DNA of 64,000 nucleotides from Gracilimonas mengyeensis. Its GTDB lineage: Bacteria; Bacteroidota; Rhodothermia; Balneolales; Balneolaceae. The DNA lies in assembly GCF_900182705.1 (NCBI RefSeq), contig NZ_FXTP01000002.1, positions 434,001 to 498,000 of the forward strand. Reading direction: 5' to 3'. Positions 16,240-25,200 of the stretch are shown here, one piece after another. A program made the translations under genes and the position numbers. The notes beneath the pieces were generated by a model. It did no database searches. It was not told the DNA's origin and was given only the letters and a program-made list of their open reading frames with translations. Numbering within the stretch: the first letter of the stretch is position 1; each line of letters begins with the position of its first letter.

Positions 16240-17397
16240 TTAACCCTCCATCATTCGCCAGGCCGACATCCCACCTTTGAGATTGAGCAGGTTTTGGGTG
16301 TCAAATTTTTGCCGGAGGATTTCAATGGCTTTGGAGCTTCTGACACCGGTTTCACAGTAAAGAATAACGTTGTCCTCATTGAAAATTTTTGGGAGTGTAT
16401 CTGTGTCTATCAGCTTTTGCAACGGAAACAATTCTCCGCCAATGTTAAAGCTTTGATGTTCTTCAACAGTCCGCACATCAACCAAAACTACATCTTCCTG
16501 TTGCTGCATTAAATCCTGTAGTTTTTCTGCACTTATTTCCGATATATCTGTTCCGCTATCTCGTTCTTTCTGTTCATTGATTTCTGCCAGGGCAGTCAGT
16601 CTTTTCTGTACTAGTTCTTTATCCACCGTTTTCTTTTCTGGGTTGATGGGAATCTGCATCTTGGTGACATCCATATTCAGGGCATCTACCACCAGCATAC
16701 TACCGCTAAGCACTTCCCCAATCCCGGTAATGATTTTTATCATTTCCATAGCTTGCATAGAGCCTACTATTCCGGGCAAAGCCCCCATCACCCCGGCTTG
16801 GGCACAATTGGGAATAAATCCCTGTTCGGGCACATTCGGAAAGAAATCGCGGTATTCAGGTCCGCGGAGGCCCTTTTCATCTACATAATTAAACACGGAA
16901 ACCTGTCCTTCAAACTGGTAGATGGAACCAAAAACAAGGGGAATATCCAGGATCAGGCAGGCATCATTGACCACATATTTGGTGAGAAAATTGTCGGATC
17001 CTTCGGCCACTAAATCATAAGAATCAAAAAGCGATACGGCATTATTTGGGGTGATTTTGGTGTCGTGTACATCAATTTTTATATGAGGATTGATCGCTCT
17101 TAAACGCTCTCCGGTGACCTCAGCCTTTTGTTTTCCAACATCGGTTTCGGCATAAAGTACTTGCCGTTGCAGGTTGCTGGTTTCTACTTTATCAAAATCG
17201 AAAATACCAATGGTTCCCACACCGGCTGCGGCGAGATATTGTAATAATGGCGCCCCCAGTCCGCCTGCACCAACCACGGCCACCTTGGCTTGTTTTAGTT
17301 TCTTTTGGCCTTCAACGCCCAAAGAAGGTAAGGCGATCTGACGGGCATATCGATCCTGTTCCTCTGTACTGAATTTGGTATTATCGGGGCTGAACAT
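16240..17397 (-). CDS. moeB: Molybdopterin-synthase adenylyltransferase with rhodanese domain (MoeB/MoeZ type)
   Basis: 385 residues. The N-terminal E1-like domain has RYARQIALPSLG, the ATP loop GAGGLG and TSNLQRQ. It adenylates the C-terminal glycine of MoaD (here the gene at 33952). A C-terminal rhodanese domain (from about 275) has VDVRTVEEH and the sulfur-carrying loop CETGVRS. The two CxxC pairs that bind zinc in classical MoeB are absent: the first appears as EYRDFF and the second as EKKTVD. It may alternatively serve ThiS. It diverges from mog by 75 bases. Confidence 0.85.
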   Translation of the reverse strand: MFSPDNTKFSTEEQDRYARQIALPSLGVEGQKKLKQAKVAVVGAGGLGAPLLQYLAAAGVGTIGIFDFDKVETSNLQRQVLYAETDVGKQKAEVTGERLRAINPHIKIDVHDTKITPNNAVSLFDSYDLVAEGSDNFLTKYVVNDACLILDIPLVFGSIYQFEGQVSVFNYVDEKGLRGPEYRDFFPNVPEQGFIPNCAQAGVMGALPGIVGSMQAMEMIKIITGIGEVLSGSMLVVDALNMDVTKMQIPINPEKKTVDKELVQKRLTALAEINEQKERDSGTDISEISAEKLQDLMQQQEDVVLVDVRTVEEHQSFNIGGELFPLQKLIDTDTLPKIFNEDNVILYCETGVRSSKAIEILRQKFDTQNLLNLKGGMSAWRMMEG

Positions 17398-17472
17398 TAG
17401 TTATTGGTGTAACGATGGTTAATTGGAATCAAATGATTATTCATTACAAAAAATATCAAAAAGCATAATTCT

Positions 17473-18003
17473 ATGGCAGATTTAATACGAATTGGAATTA
17501 TTACCTCCTCTGACCGGGCCAGTGAAGGCGTGTATGATGATCGCTCCGGACCCGCAATAAAAGAATATTTTAGTGAACGGCTACAAAATTCTTTGGAATG
17601 GAAATACAAAGTAATTCCGGATGAATATGAGATGCTTACCAAAACTATGATTGACATGTGCGATGAAGGATGCTCGTTAATTTGTACAACCGGCGGAACC
17701 GGGCCTGCAAAGCGAGACATCACCCCGGAAGCCACCGAATATGTGTGCGAAAAAATGTTGCCCGGCTTTGGGGAAGTCATGCGTAAAGAATCACTTCAAT
17801 ATGTACCTACGGCTATTTTATCCCGCCAAACAGCCGGTATTCGGGATAATACGCTCATCATAAATCTGCCCGGCAAACCCAAAGCCATTGCCGAATGCCT
17901 GGACGCCGTCATTGATGCCATCCCGTATTGCATCGATTTAGTGGGTGGACCACAACTGGAATTTAGCTCCGAATTTGACCCGGCCTTCAGGCCCAAAAAG
18001 TAA
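17473..18003 (+). CDS. mog: Molybdopterin adenylyltransferase
   Basis: 176 residues, one MoaB/Mog domain. It activates molybdopterin with ATP before molybdate insertion by MoeA. The active-site signature TTGGTGP..RDITPEAT is intact, as are GVYDDRSGP and the C-terminal NLPGKPKA. It is divergent from moeB. A second Mog-like domain exists in the MoaC fusion at 42545-43438, but that one is degenerate, so this is probably the working enzyme. Confidence 0.9.
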   Translation: MADLIRIGIITSSDRASEGVYDDRSGPAIKEYFSERLQNSLEWKYKVIPDEYEMLTKTMIDMCDEGCSLICTTGGTGPAKRDITPEATEYVCEKMLPGFGEVMRKESLQYVPTAILSRQTAGIRDNTLIINLPGKPKAIAECLDAVIDAIPYCIDLVGGPQLEFSSEFDPAFRPKK

Positions 18004-18210
18004 TCCGGTTTCACAAGGCGTAATATTCAACAGCCGGTTAAAGTTGAAATCAACAAGTATTCATATAAACTATATATAATGTCGGTTTAATTTTGATATT
18101 GCATTAATAATTTAGACATTAGTCAATATATTCAAAATAAAATTAAATATAAGGGTGTGTTTGAAGACGAGCTCTTTAAAGTTTTAAGGTTAAACCGGAT
18201 TGTACATAAC

Positions 18211-18888
18211 ATGAGTAACTATATGGAAATGTTTCCGATTTATCTGCGGCGTTTGGATGAACAGACGACCGTTTTGATCGGGGGAGATGAGGAGGCGGAA
18301 GGGAAGGTACATCAGCTGCTGGACAGAAATGCAAAGTTGACGGTTATCAGCCCATATCTAACCGAGAAAATGCACCACTGGGCAAAAGAAGATCGATTTC
18401 ACTGGATTCCGCGTCAATATCAACCTGGCGATTTGGAAGGAGCTTTTATGGCTATTGTGGCTGAGTACAAAGGGGATGTGAATGAACAGGTGTACCATGA
18501 AGCCATGGAACGGAAAATATTGGTGAATGTGATGGATGACCTGCCGCATGCTAATTTTGCTTTTGGATCTATCGTAAGGCGTGGTCCGCTTACTATTTCG
18601 ATTTCAACCAGTGGGGCGGCTCCGGCGCTATCGGTACGGTTGCGGCAGCGTTTTGAGAAAGAGTTTGGCCCTGAATACGGCTATTTCCTTGAGTTTATGC
18701 AGAAGTTGAGGGCTCCAATGTCAAAGCATCACTATGAATTTGCCACCCGTAAAAAGCTGTGGTACGAACTGATAGATTCGGAGGTGCTTACGTTATTTCA
18801 ACAGGGAAAGGAAGAAGAGGCGCATGCAAAAACGGCTGAAATTTTAGGAAAGGAAGTCGTAATGGATGCTCTTTCTCATCATCCCTGA
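18211..18888 (+). CDS. Precorrin-2 dehydrogenase / sirohydrochlorin ferrochelatase (Met8/CysG N-terminal type)
   Basis: About 225 residues from the ATG at 18211; a GTG-initiated form from 18157 would add 18 residues lacking family likeness. The first residues MFPIYLRRLDEQTTVLIGG and the later ISISTSGAAPALS, with the SGxxP loop, are hallmarks of bacterial siroheme synthase N-domains. It oxidises precorrin-2 with NAD+ and usually inserts iron to give siroheme, needed by NirB at 28071. Its partners are hemD (19045) and cobA (30959). No strong ribosome site is visible at either start. Confidence 0.85.
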   Translation: MSNYMEMFPIYLRRLDEQTTVLIGGDEEAEGKVHQLLDRNAKLTVISPYLTEKMHHWAKEDRFHWIPRQYQPGDLEGAFMAIVAEYKGDVNEQVYHEAMERKILVNVMDDLPHANFAFGSIVRRGPLTISISTSGAAPALSVRLRQRFEKEFGPEYGYFLEFMQKLRAPMSKHHYEFATRKKLWYELIDSEVLTLFQQGKEEEAHAKTAEILGKEVVMDALSHHP

Positions 18889-18890
18889 AA

Positions 18891-18955
18891 AACCTCCAAA
18901 GTTTTCAACATTTTGTTTGAGTTCGATATGTAAGGTTAAAAACCTTGGAGGTTTA
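18891..18955. repeat. Inverted repeat AACCTCCAA...TTGGAGGTT
   Basis: Nine-base perfect arms (18891-18899 and 18944-18952) separated by about 44 bases, with AAAG/CCTT extending the pairing imperfectly. A relative of the hairpins at 3695 and 16049. It may terminate the upstream siroheme gene. Confidence 0.5.
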
Positions 18956-19044
18956 AATACTCAAACATGTCTGACTATCTAAATTGAAATCAGAATTTTA
19001 TCTTAAAGAAGATTCAGTAATTTTCTTCATAAAACAGTTGCACA

Positions 19045-19872
19045 ATGGGTTCAACAGAAACACTTAGCAAAAGCACAGCACTAACTTTTGAAAGTCGCAT
19101 GGCTGATACCACGGTAAAGCTGCTTCGCCGGCAGGGAGTGGAGGCCCTCAGCGCGCCGTCTATGCAGGAGGTGCCCCTGGAGAATCATTCCGAAGTATTT
19201 ACTTTTGCCGATCAGTTGTTTGCCGGAGAGATTGACATTTTGCTATGTATGACCGGCGTTGGCACCGATATGTTGGTAAAAACCATGAAAACCCGGTATA
19301 AATGGGAGCAAATTCATGCATCACTCTCCGATATTATCGTGGTATCCCGCGGCCCCAAACCTGCCAAAGTGCTTCGTGATCTTGATATTCCCATCAATAT
19401 AAAAGTACCCGAACCCAATACTTGGAAAGAACTTCTGGAAACGCTGGACAAAAGCCCGGAAACAGCAGATTTAAAAGGTAAGAAGGTAGCCATACAGGAA
19501 TATGGAGAAACCAACGAGCAATTAAATGAGGAGCTGAAGAAGCGGGGAGCAGAACTGGTGCACACCTCTATCTATCGCTGGGCCCTGCCAGATGACCTGG
19601 AACCACTGAAAGAGGGAATCCAGTATATTGTAGACGGAAAAGTTGATGCTGCGCTATTCACCAGTAAAACCCAGGTGCATCATGTAATGAAAGTGGCGGA
19701 TAGCATGGATGTAAAAGAAAGCTTTCTGGAAGCCTTGAAAAAGGTTACCGTAGCCTCCATCGGGCCGGTGTGCTCTAAGGGATTAGAAACATATGGCATC
19801 GAAGTAGATTTTGAACCGTCCCGCCCCAAACTGGCGATTTTTGTAAACGAATTAGCCGATGAATTGGCTTAA
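19045..19872 (+). CDS. hemD: Uroporphyrinogen-III synthase
   Basis: 275 residues with the two-lobed HemD pattern: FESRMADTTVKLLRRQG opens lobe 1, DILLCMTGVGTDMLV is the lobe-1 core, and the C-terminal part has LFTSKTQVHHVMKVA and VASIGPVCSKGLETYGIEVDFEP. HemD proteins are poorly conserved, so the call rests on these motifs and on context. It closes and inverts ring D of hydroxymethylbilane to give uroporphyrinogen III, the substrate of CobA. It lies between the precorrin-2 dehydrogenase and the nitrate reduction genes. Its last codons are inside a repeat copied at 20436. Confidence 0.82.
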   Translation: MGSTETLSKSTALTFESRMADTTVKLLRRQGVEALSAPSMQEVPLENHSEVFTFADQLFAGEIDILLCMTGVGTDMLVKTMKTRYKWEQIHASLSDIIVVSRGPKPAKVLRDLDIPINIKVPEPNTWKELLETLDKSPETADLKGKKVAIQEYGETNEQLNEELKKRGAELVHTSIYRWALPDDLEPLKEGIQYIVDGKVDAALFTSKTQVHHVMKVADSMDVKESFLEALKKVTVASIGPVCSKGLETYGIEVDFEPSRPKLAIFVNELADELA

Positions 19873-19993
19873 TTCACCTCTGCTTGTCCAACAATTCAAT
19901 CGGTATAGAAGTCTAAGACTTCTCAGTTTCATGTTACCTGCCATGTCTACCGTACTCAGGGCTTTCATTTTTCAGTTACAAACTGAAAAGATC
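19858..19993. repeat. 136-bp direct repeat, copy 1 (overlaps the end of hemD)
   Basis: Begins in the last five codons of hemD and contains two hairpins, AGAAGTC-TAA-GACTTCT and TTTTCAGTT-ACA-AACTGAAAA. The copy at 20436-20573 has the same hairpins and linking sequence with scattered substitutions. Confidence 0.8.
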
Positions 19994-20435
19994 TTTGAAA
20001 AGTGAACTACGTGGACGGATAGATTGATCCGTCCATGCTTACATAATGGTAATTTAGGTGGTTACTACCTGGTCGGGCAAATCTGCCCGACCTACGAGGA
20101 TGTTTTCCCGATATGAAAAGGCAGGTGGCAGTCACAGCTGGTAACCCATGAAACAATCTTAACTCACCTCAACCAATTCATAAAAATCCCGTCAGGGATG
20201 CCCGAATGTAGCCACGGGATTTATCCCGCGGTAGCGGAATCCCCGAAGTTCCAAGTCTCGTAGGGACGACCCGGCATTGCCTGTAAAATGAAAATTGAGG
20301 CATCAAATAATTTATGCGGGTCATCCCTCTGGGATTAGTAATGTGATCGTATTTTCTATCCCGGAATGAATTCCGGGGCTACATTCGGCCGTCCCTACGG
20401 GGACTGGTATAATACGAATACCCGTATTTGTGTCC
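19994..20435. other. Gene-free palindrome-rich stretch
   Basis: No supported gene. Hairpins include TGGACGGATA...ATCCGTCCA near 20012-20035, GGTCGGGCA-AATC-TGCCCGACC near 20073-20094, ATCCCGTCAGGGAT, and CCCGGAAT-GA-ATTCCGGG near 20360. The layout resembles REP-like arrays mobilised by TnpA-REP proteins elsewhere; no such transposase is in the window. Confidence 0.6.
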
Positions 20436-20573
20436 GAATGAATTAGCCTAAATTCACCCATGCATGTCAAACAATTCAATCGGTATAGAAGTCTAAGACT
20501 TCTCAGGTTCATGTTACCTGCCATGTTTATCGTACTCAGGGCTTCCGCTTTTCAGTTATAAACTGAAAAGATC
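20436..20573. repeat. 136-bp direct repeat, copy 2
   Basis: Matches 19858-19993, including GAATTAGCC resembling the last codons of hemD, then CAACAATTCAATCGGTATAG and both hairpins. It ends 37 bases before the stop codon of the rubredoxin protein gene on the other strand. Confidence 0.8.
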
Positions 20574-20609
20574 GTGGTGGGAGCAGTGAACGGGGTTACC
20601 TTTATCTCA

Positions 20610-22076
20610 TCAAACCATCGTTTCCGGAAGCCCGATTTCTATTTCCTCAAAAGCTGATTTTGGGGTGTCACAAAGCAGGCAGGTGTAGCTATCCGGTAAA
20701 TCGGCAAAAGGTGTTCCTTCGGGGATTTTTGCCTCAGGCTCTCCGTAATGCGGATGGTAAATAGTCATACAGTTCGGGCACTGTCCGCCTTTGATGGTTT
20801 CTGGCGTGGGCTCCTCTTCTTCCCAAATCCGGTCTTCTTCATCTTTATAAGCTTCCGTGTAATAACTTTGGCTCAATTCCATCAGTGTGTTGGGGAGATC
20901 TTTCCGGTGCAAATATTTGGCGTAAGGAATATACGTTTCTTCATTCGGATTGAAGTTTTTACTGTAATACACATGATATTGATAACGAAGCACATACTTC
21001 CCGAAAAAAGTAATTTCCGGGTGCATGATAATCACCACCGACGTAAACAAATTAACGGGCCGTTCTTTAATGGAAAAAGTTAAGCCGTAGGTGCTGATGT
21101 CATTTTGATCAAACTCACTCACCAGGTATCGCTTCAGCTTCAGCGCATGCTCATTCAAAACCGGTAAGTGCCAGTTCAGCTCCAGGGAAGAGTGGCGAAG
21201 GTTGATGCCGTTACTGCCGCACAATGCTTCCCATTTTGCCCGATCCTCCCCGGAAATATCCTTAACAATAAACGACTTCCACGGGGTAAGGATGATTTTA
21301 CCAATATTGGTTTTAATGCAAAGTTCACAGACTTTTTCCAGAAACGAGATGGTGTACCGGTTGTTCCGCCAGTACAGCCCCAGCCAATATTTGTTGCCAC
21401 TCATTTTGTGCCATCCTTCATAATATGGTGATGGCTCAGCAGGTAATTCCAGCTCTTGGTCAATGGTGCGGTTATTGGCTTCTGTTTGTGGGTTGATAAG
21501 GTCAAAAACCTCATGAGCTTTAGCTGTATCCGGGGCTTTTGTGTCAAAATAAAAAGCCTCAATTTTAGCGGATATTTTCCCGATATCCTGGCTGTAAATA
21601 AGCACCGGCCAGCGTTGTAGATTGCTCTCAGGGTTAAATTTTAAAAATAGGTACCAGTAATCTTCATGTGGAGAAGCTACAAAATTGAGTTGGCCGTTGA
21701 ACAAGGGTACCAGGCTTTGCTTAGGATCGGTGATATTGATTTTCAGCCGGGGACGGTAATCAAAGGTGTCCAGCACGTTGTAATAGGTACCAGCGGTAAC
21801 CCAGGGTGTGGTTGGTACAATATCAACGGCCACAAAAGAAGTAACAATATTTTGGTACCGCTGCCCGCTCCACTCATAATGGGTACCAATGGCACCAAAC
21901 TCTTCATCCAGTGAAAGCTGGTCTACCTCGCTGCCGACAAACATAATATCCTGGCGGGAGCCAAAGTGTACGGTATCATTTCCCAAATCCCGGGCAATGC
22001 CCACAATTTTTTGCAGATCACGGGGAGAGAGCAATCCGCCGGGCGTAAAGGCACGTATGAGATCGTTTTTGTTCAT
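20610..22076 (-). CDS. Rubredoxin-domain protein with nitrite/sulfite-reductase-like half domains
   Basis: 488 residues. The N-terminus (MNKNDLIRAFTPGGLLSPRD...DTVHFGSRQDIMF) resembles the ferredoxin-like half domain of nitrite/sulfite reductases, and a second such segment seems to start near residue 220 (KYWLGLYWRNNRYTI...GKIILTPWKSF). No C-x5-C plus C-x3-C siroheme/Fe4S4 motif is present, so it is probably not a reductase. The last 60 residues form a rubredoxin domain with CPNC and CLLC. Cytoplasmic. Between hemD and the fused nitrate reductase gene, same strand as the latter, it may pass electrons to nitrate or nitrite reduction (inference). Confidence 0.75.
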   Translation of the reverse strand: MNKNDLIRAFTPGGLLSPRDLQKIVGIARDLGNDTVHFGSRQDIMFVGSEVDQLSLDEEFGAIGTHYEWSGQRYQNIVTSFVAVDIVPTTPWVTAGTYYNVLDTFDYRPRLKINITDPKQSLVPLFNGQLNFVASPHEDYWYLFLKFNPESNLQRWPVLIYSQDIGKISAKIEAFYFDTKAPDTAKAHEVFDLINPQTEANNRTIDQELELPAEPSPYYEGWHKMSGNKYWLGLYWRNNRYTISFLEKVCELCIKTNIGKIILTPWKSFIVKDISGEDRAKWEALCGSNGINLRHSSLELNWHLPVLNEHALKLKRYLVSEFDQNDISTYGLTFSIKERPVNLFTSVVIIMHPEITFFGKYVLRYQYHVYYSKNFNPNEETYIPYAKYLHRKDLPNTLMELSQSYYTEAYKDEEDRIWEEEEPTPETIKGGQCPNCMTIYHPHYGEPEAKIPEGTPFADLPDSYTCLLCDTPKSAFEEIEIGLPETMV

Positions 22077-22204
22077 AGGATTCGGTTATTGGTAATTTTA
22101 AAATGATTATGCCGTATGCGACACTTAGGTACTTTTAGCTACCATATTTTTCTCACAGATGTTGCAGAGTACGTCACAGAGTCTCACAGAATTAATTTGG
22201 ATTT

Positions 22205-22250
22205 ACTGCTAACTGCTAACTGCTAACTGTTTACTGTTTACTGTTCACTG
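22205..22250. repeat. Tandem 7-bp repeat at the 3' end of the nitrate reductase gene
   Basis: Three units of ACTGCTA, two of ACTGTTT, then ACTGTTC and ACTG, without gaps. On the minus strand the last codons and stop of the nitrate reductase gene lie inside the array. Confidence 0.85.
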
Positions 22251-25200
22251 ACCAACTGTTCACCATCAAACTGTTCCAGCAAGGTTTTTACTTCGGGTTT
22301 ACAGCTTCCGCAACCGGTGCCGGCCCCGGTTTGCTGGCACAGTTTACCAAAGTCATGGCAACCTGCCTCCATGGCTTCCCGAATGTTGCCGTCGCCCACG
22401 TTATTACAAGAACAAATCAGCTTTCCTTTCATCGGGGGCATGGCCTGACCGGATCGTAGCAGTTCTTTCCTGCGGTCAGACAGTTCCATCTCACTGTCAA
22501 TCAGTTTACGGAAATCATTGAATTCGGCTTTATCTCCCATAAGAATGGCACCGACCAGCTTATCCTGGTAAACGATACATTTTTTGTAGAAAAGCTGGGA
22601 CTGGTCCAATAGCACGATTTCTTCATAATCAGGATCATTTTCGGGAGCTTCACTGATGCCCAGGGAGCAGAGATCAAGCCCTGGAAATTTCAGAATATTC
22701 ATAGAAAGAGAGCCGGCATAATGGCTGGAAAGATCCCCGGAAATATATCCCGCGGCTATTTCAGCTTGCTGTTCGGCAGCGGCCGTTATTCCATTCATCG
22801 TGCCTTCAAATTCAGCGATTTCCCCAATAGCGTAGATGTCCGGATCGCTGGTTTGCAGGTGCTCATTTACCACCACTCCGCGCTTACAAGTCAAGCCGGC
22901 CTCAGATGCCAGGCCGATATTGGGACGGGTACCAATTGCATACACCACGGCTTTGCAATCAAGGAACTTTCCGCTTTTAAGGCTCGCTTTTATTTTTTCT
23001 CCAGATTGAGATAAATGCTCGATCTCGTCATTAAACATCACATTTATACCGCACTCTTGGACGTGCCGATACAGCAAATCGCTGGCCATTTGGTCCAGTT
23101 GGCGCTCCATCAATCGCGGGTTTCGGTGCACCAGGGTAACTTCCATATCAGCCTGGCAGAGCGAGGCGCACATTTCGAGTCCCAGCAGCCCACCGCCTAC
23201 AATCACTACATGGCCTTCATTTTGGGTGTATTCCTGGAGACGGTCAGCATCGGAACGTTGGCGAATGGTAAACACCCCGGGTAATTCCGGGATATCTTTA
23301 GGGAAGTTTGCCCGGCTGCCGGTGGCAAGGATAAGTTGGTCGTAGCTGTGTTTCTTGCCGTTGGAGTCAATAACGGTTTTATCTTCTCGGGAAATGGATT
23401 CTACACTCACTTCTTTATGCAGGGTGAGATCAAGCTCCTCCAGGTATCCGGTTTTCATTTTTTGGAGCTGTTCCCAGTCCAGTTCTCCACTGATGTAATC
23501 CGGCAGCAGCACGCGGTTATAAAAGGGATGTTCTTCTTTGGAAAACACCTCGATTTCATCTTCCGTATTCAACTCCCGGTACCGGTTCACAAACTGATAG
23601 GCTGCAGCTCCGGCCCCCACTACTAAAATCTTCTCTTTGGCCTTGCTGAATTTCGAAATTTCTACCGTGGAGTACTTGAAATCAGGTTCCTTCGAAACCG
23701 GATCTACACGGCTGCTTGTTAAATTGTTAGCACGCGGAAAATCTTTTTTGAGGATTTTGCCCCAGTGCATGGGAATGAATACCACGCCGGGTTTGATGTT
23801 TTTAGAAAGTGTAGCTTGAACCCGTACCCGGCCCCGGTCATTGGTTATTTCTACGACATCGCCATCCGTAATCTTCCGGTTTTGTGCATCCTGGGGATGA
23901 ATTTCCACATAAGGTTGAGGGATATGTTGATTCAGCCGGTTTACTTTGCCGGTGCGGGTACGGGTATGCCATTGGTCACGGATTCGGCCGGTGGTGAGTA
24001 CCAGTGGTTTGTCTTCTCCTTCCCGTTCCGGCTGTGCAGTTTTTTGGGTGTGAATTTGAGCCCGCCGATTGGGCGTATAAAACTGTTTGTCTGTAAATAA
24101 ACGCGGGGTGTCATTTTCGGCATTTTTCGGAAAAGGCCACTGCACGGTGCCGTTTTGTTTCAGGTATTCATAGCTAAGGCCGGTGATGTCAATATTCGTG
24201 CCCCCGGTCATCATGCAATGCTCGTCAAATATGTCGGAGGCGGAGTCAAAATCAAAGCCGTGATAGCCCATTTTACGGGCAAAGCGGCAGAGGATTTCTG
24301 CGTCAGGCAAAGCCTCGCCGGGCGCATCCACTACTTTATTGAGATAGCTGATGCGGCGCTCCGAGTTGGTCATGGTGCCTTCTTTTTCCAGGTAACCAGC
24401 GGCCGGAAGCACCAGGTCGGCATAATCCACCGTCTCCGAGCGTTTGGAGATATCCTGAACGATCACAAATTTAGCCTTCTCCAGGGCTTCATCCACCAAG
24501 GCTGAATTTGGAAGGCTGACCACCGGGTTGGTACAAATAATCCAGATGGCTTTCATATCCCCATTGCGCAGGGCTTCAAACATTTGAGTAGCCGTATAGC
24601 CGGGTTCGGCGGGGATAGAATCTACGCCCCAGCGTTTAGCCACTTCTTTTCGATGCTCGGCATTGCCAAGGTCCCGATGGGAGGAAAGCAAGCTGGCCAT
24701 GCCGCCGACTTCGCGTCCGCCCATGGCGTTGGGCTGGCCGGTGAGAGAAAAGGGACCTGATCCGGGTTTGCCTACCTGCCCGGTAATCAGCGAAAGGTTA
24801 ATAAGCGCCAGGTTTTTGTCGGTACCGTCAACGCTTTGGTTCAATCCCATTGCCCACATGGTGATAAACCCGTTAGCATCGCCAATCCATTGCGCGGCCT
24901 GTTTGATTTCGGATACCTCTAACCCGCAAATGGAAGCAGATTCCTCAAGTGGTTTTTCCATCACCTGTTCACGAAAATCGCCAAAGCCATCCGTATGTTC
25001 TTGTATAAACTCTTTGTCAATACGCCCGTTTTCAATCAGGCAGCGTGCAATGGCGTGGTACAGCGTAATGTCGGTCCCCGGATTCAGTTGCAGGTGAAGG
25101 TCAGCAAGGGCGCAGGATTTAGTCTCACGAGGATCAGCGACAATGATCTTTACATCCGGATGTTTCTCTTTATGCGCCTCAATACGGCGAAAGAGAATGG

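Noticed and set aside
18157-18210. GTG start adding 18 residues to the precorrin-2 dehydrogenase
   Set aside because: The family begins near MFPIYLRRL; the extra residues are unlike it and no ribosome site supports the GTG.
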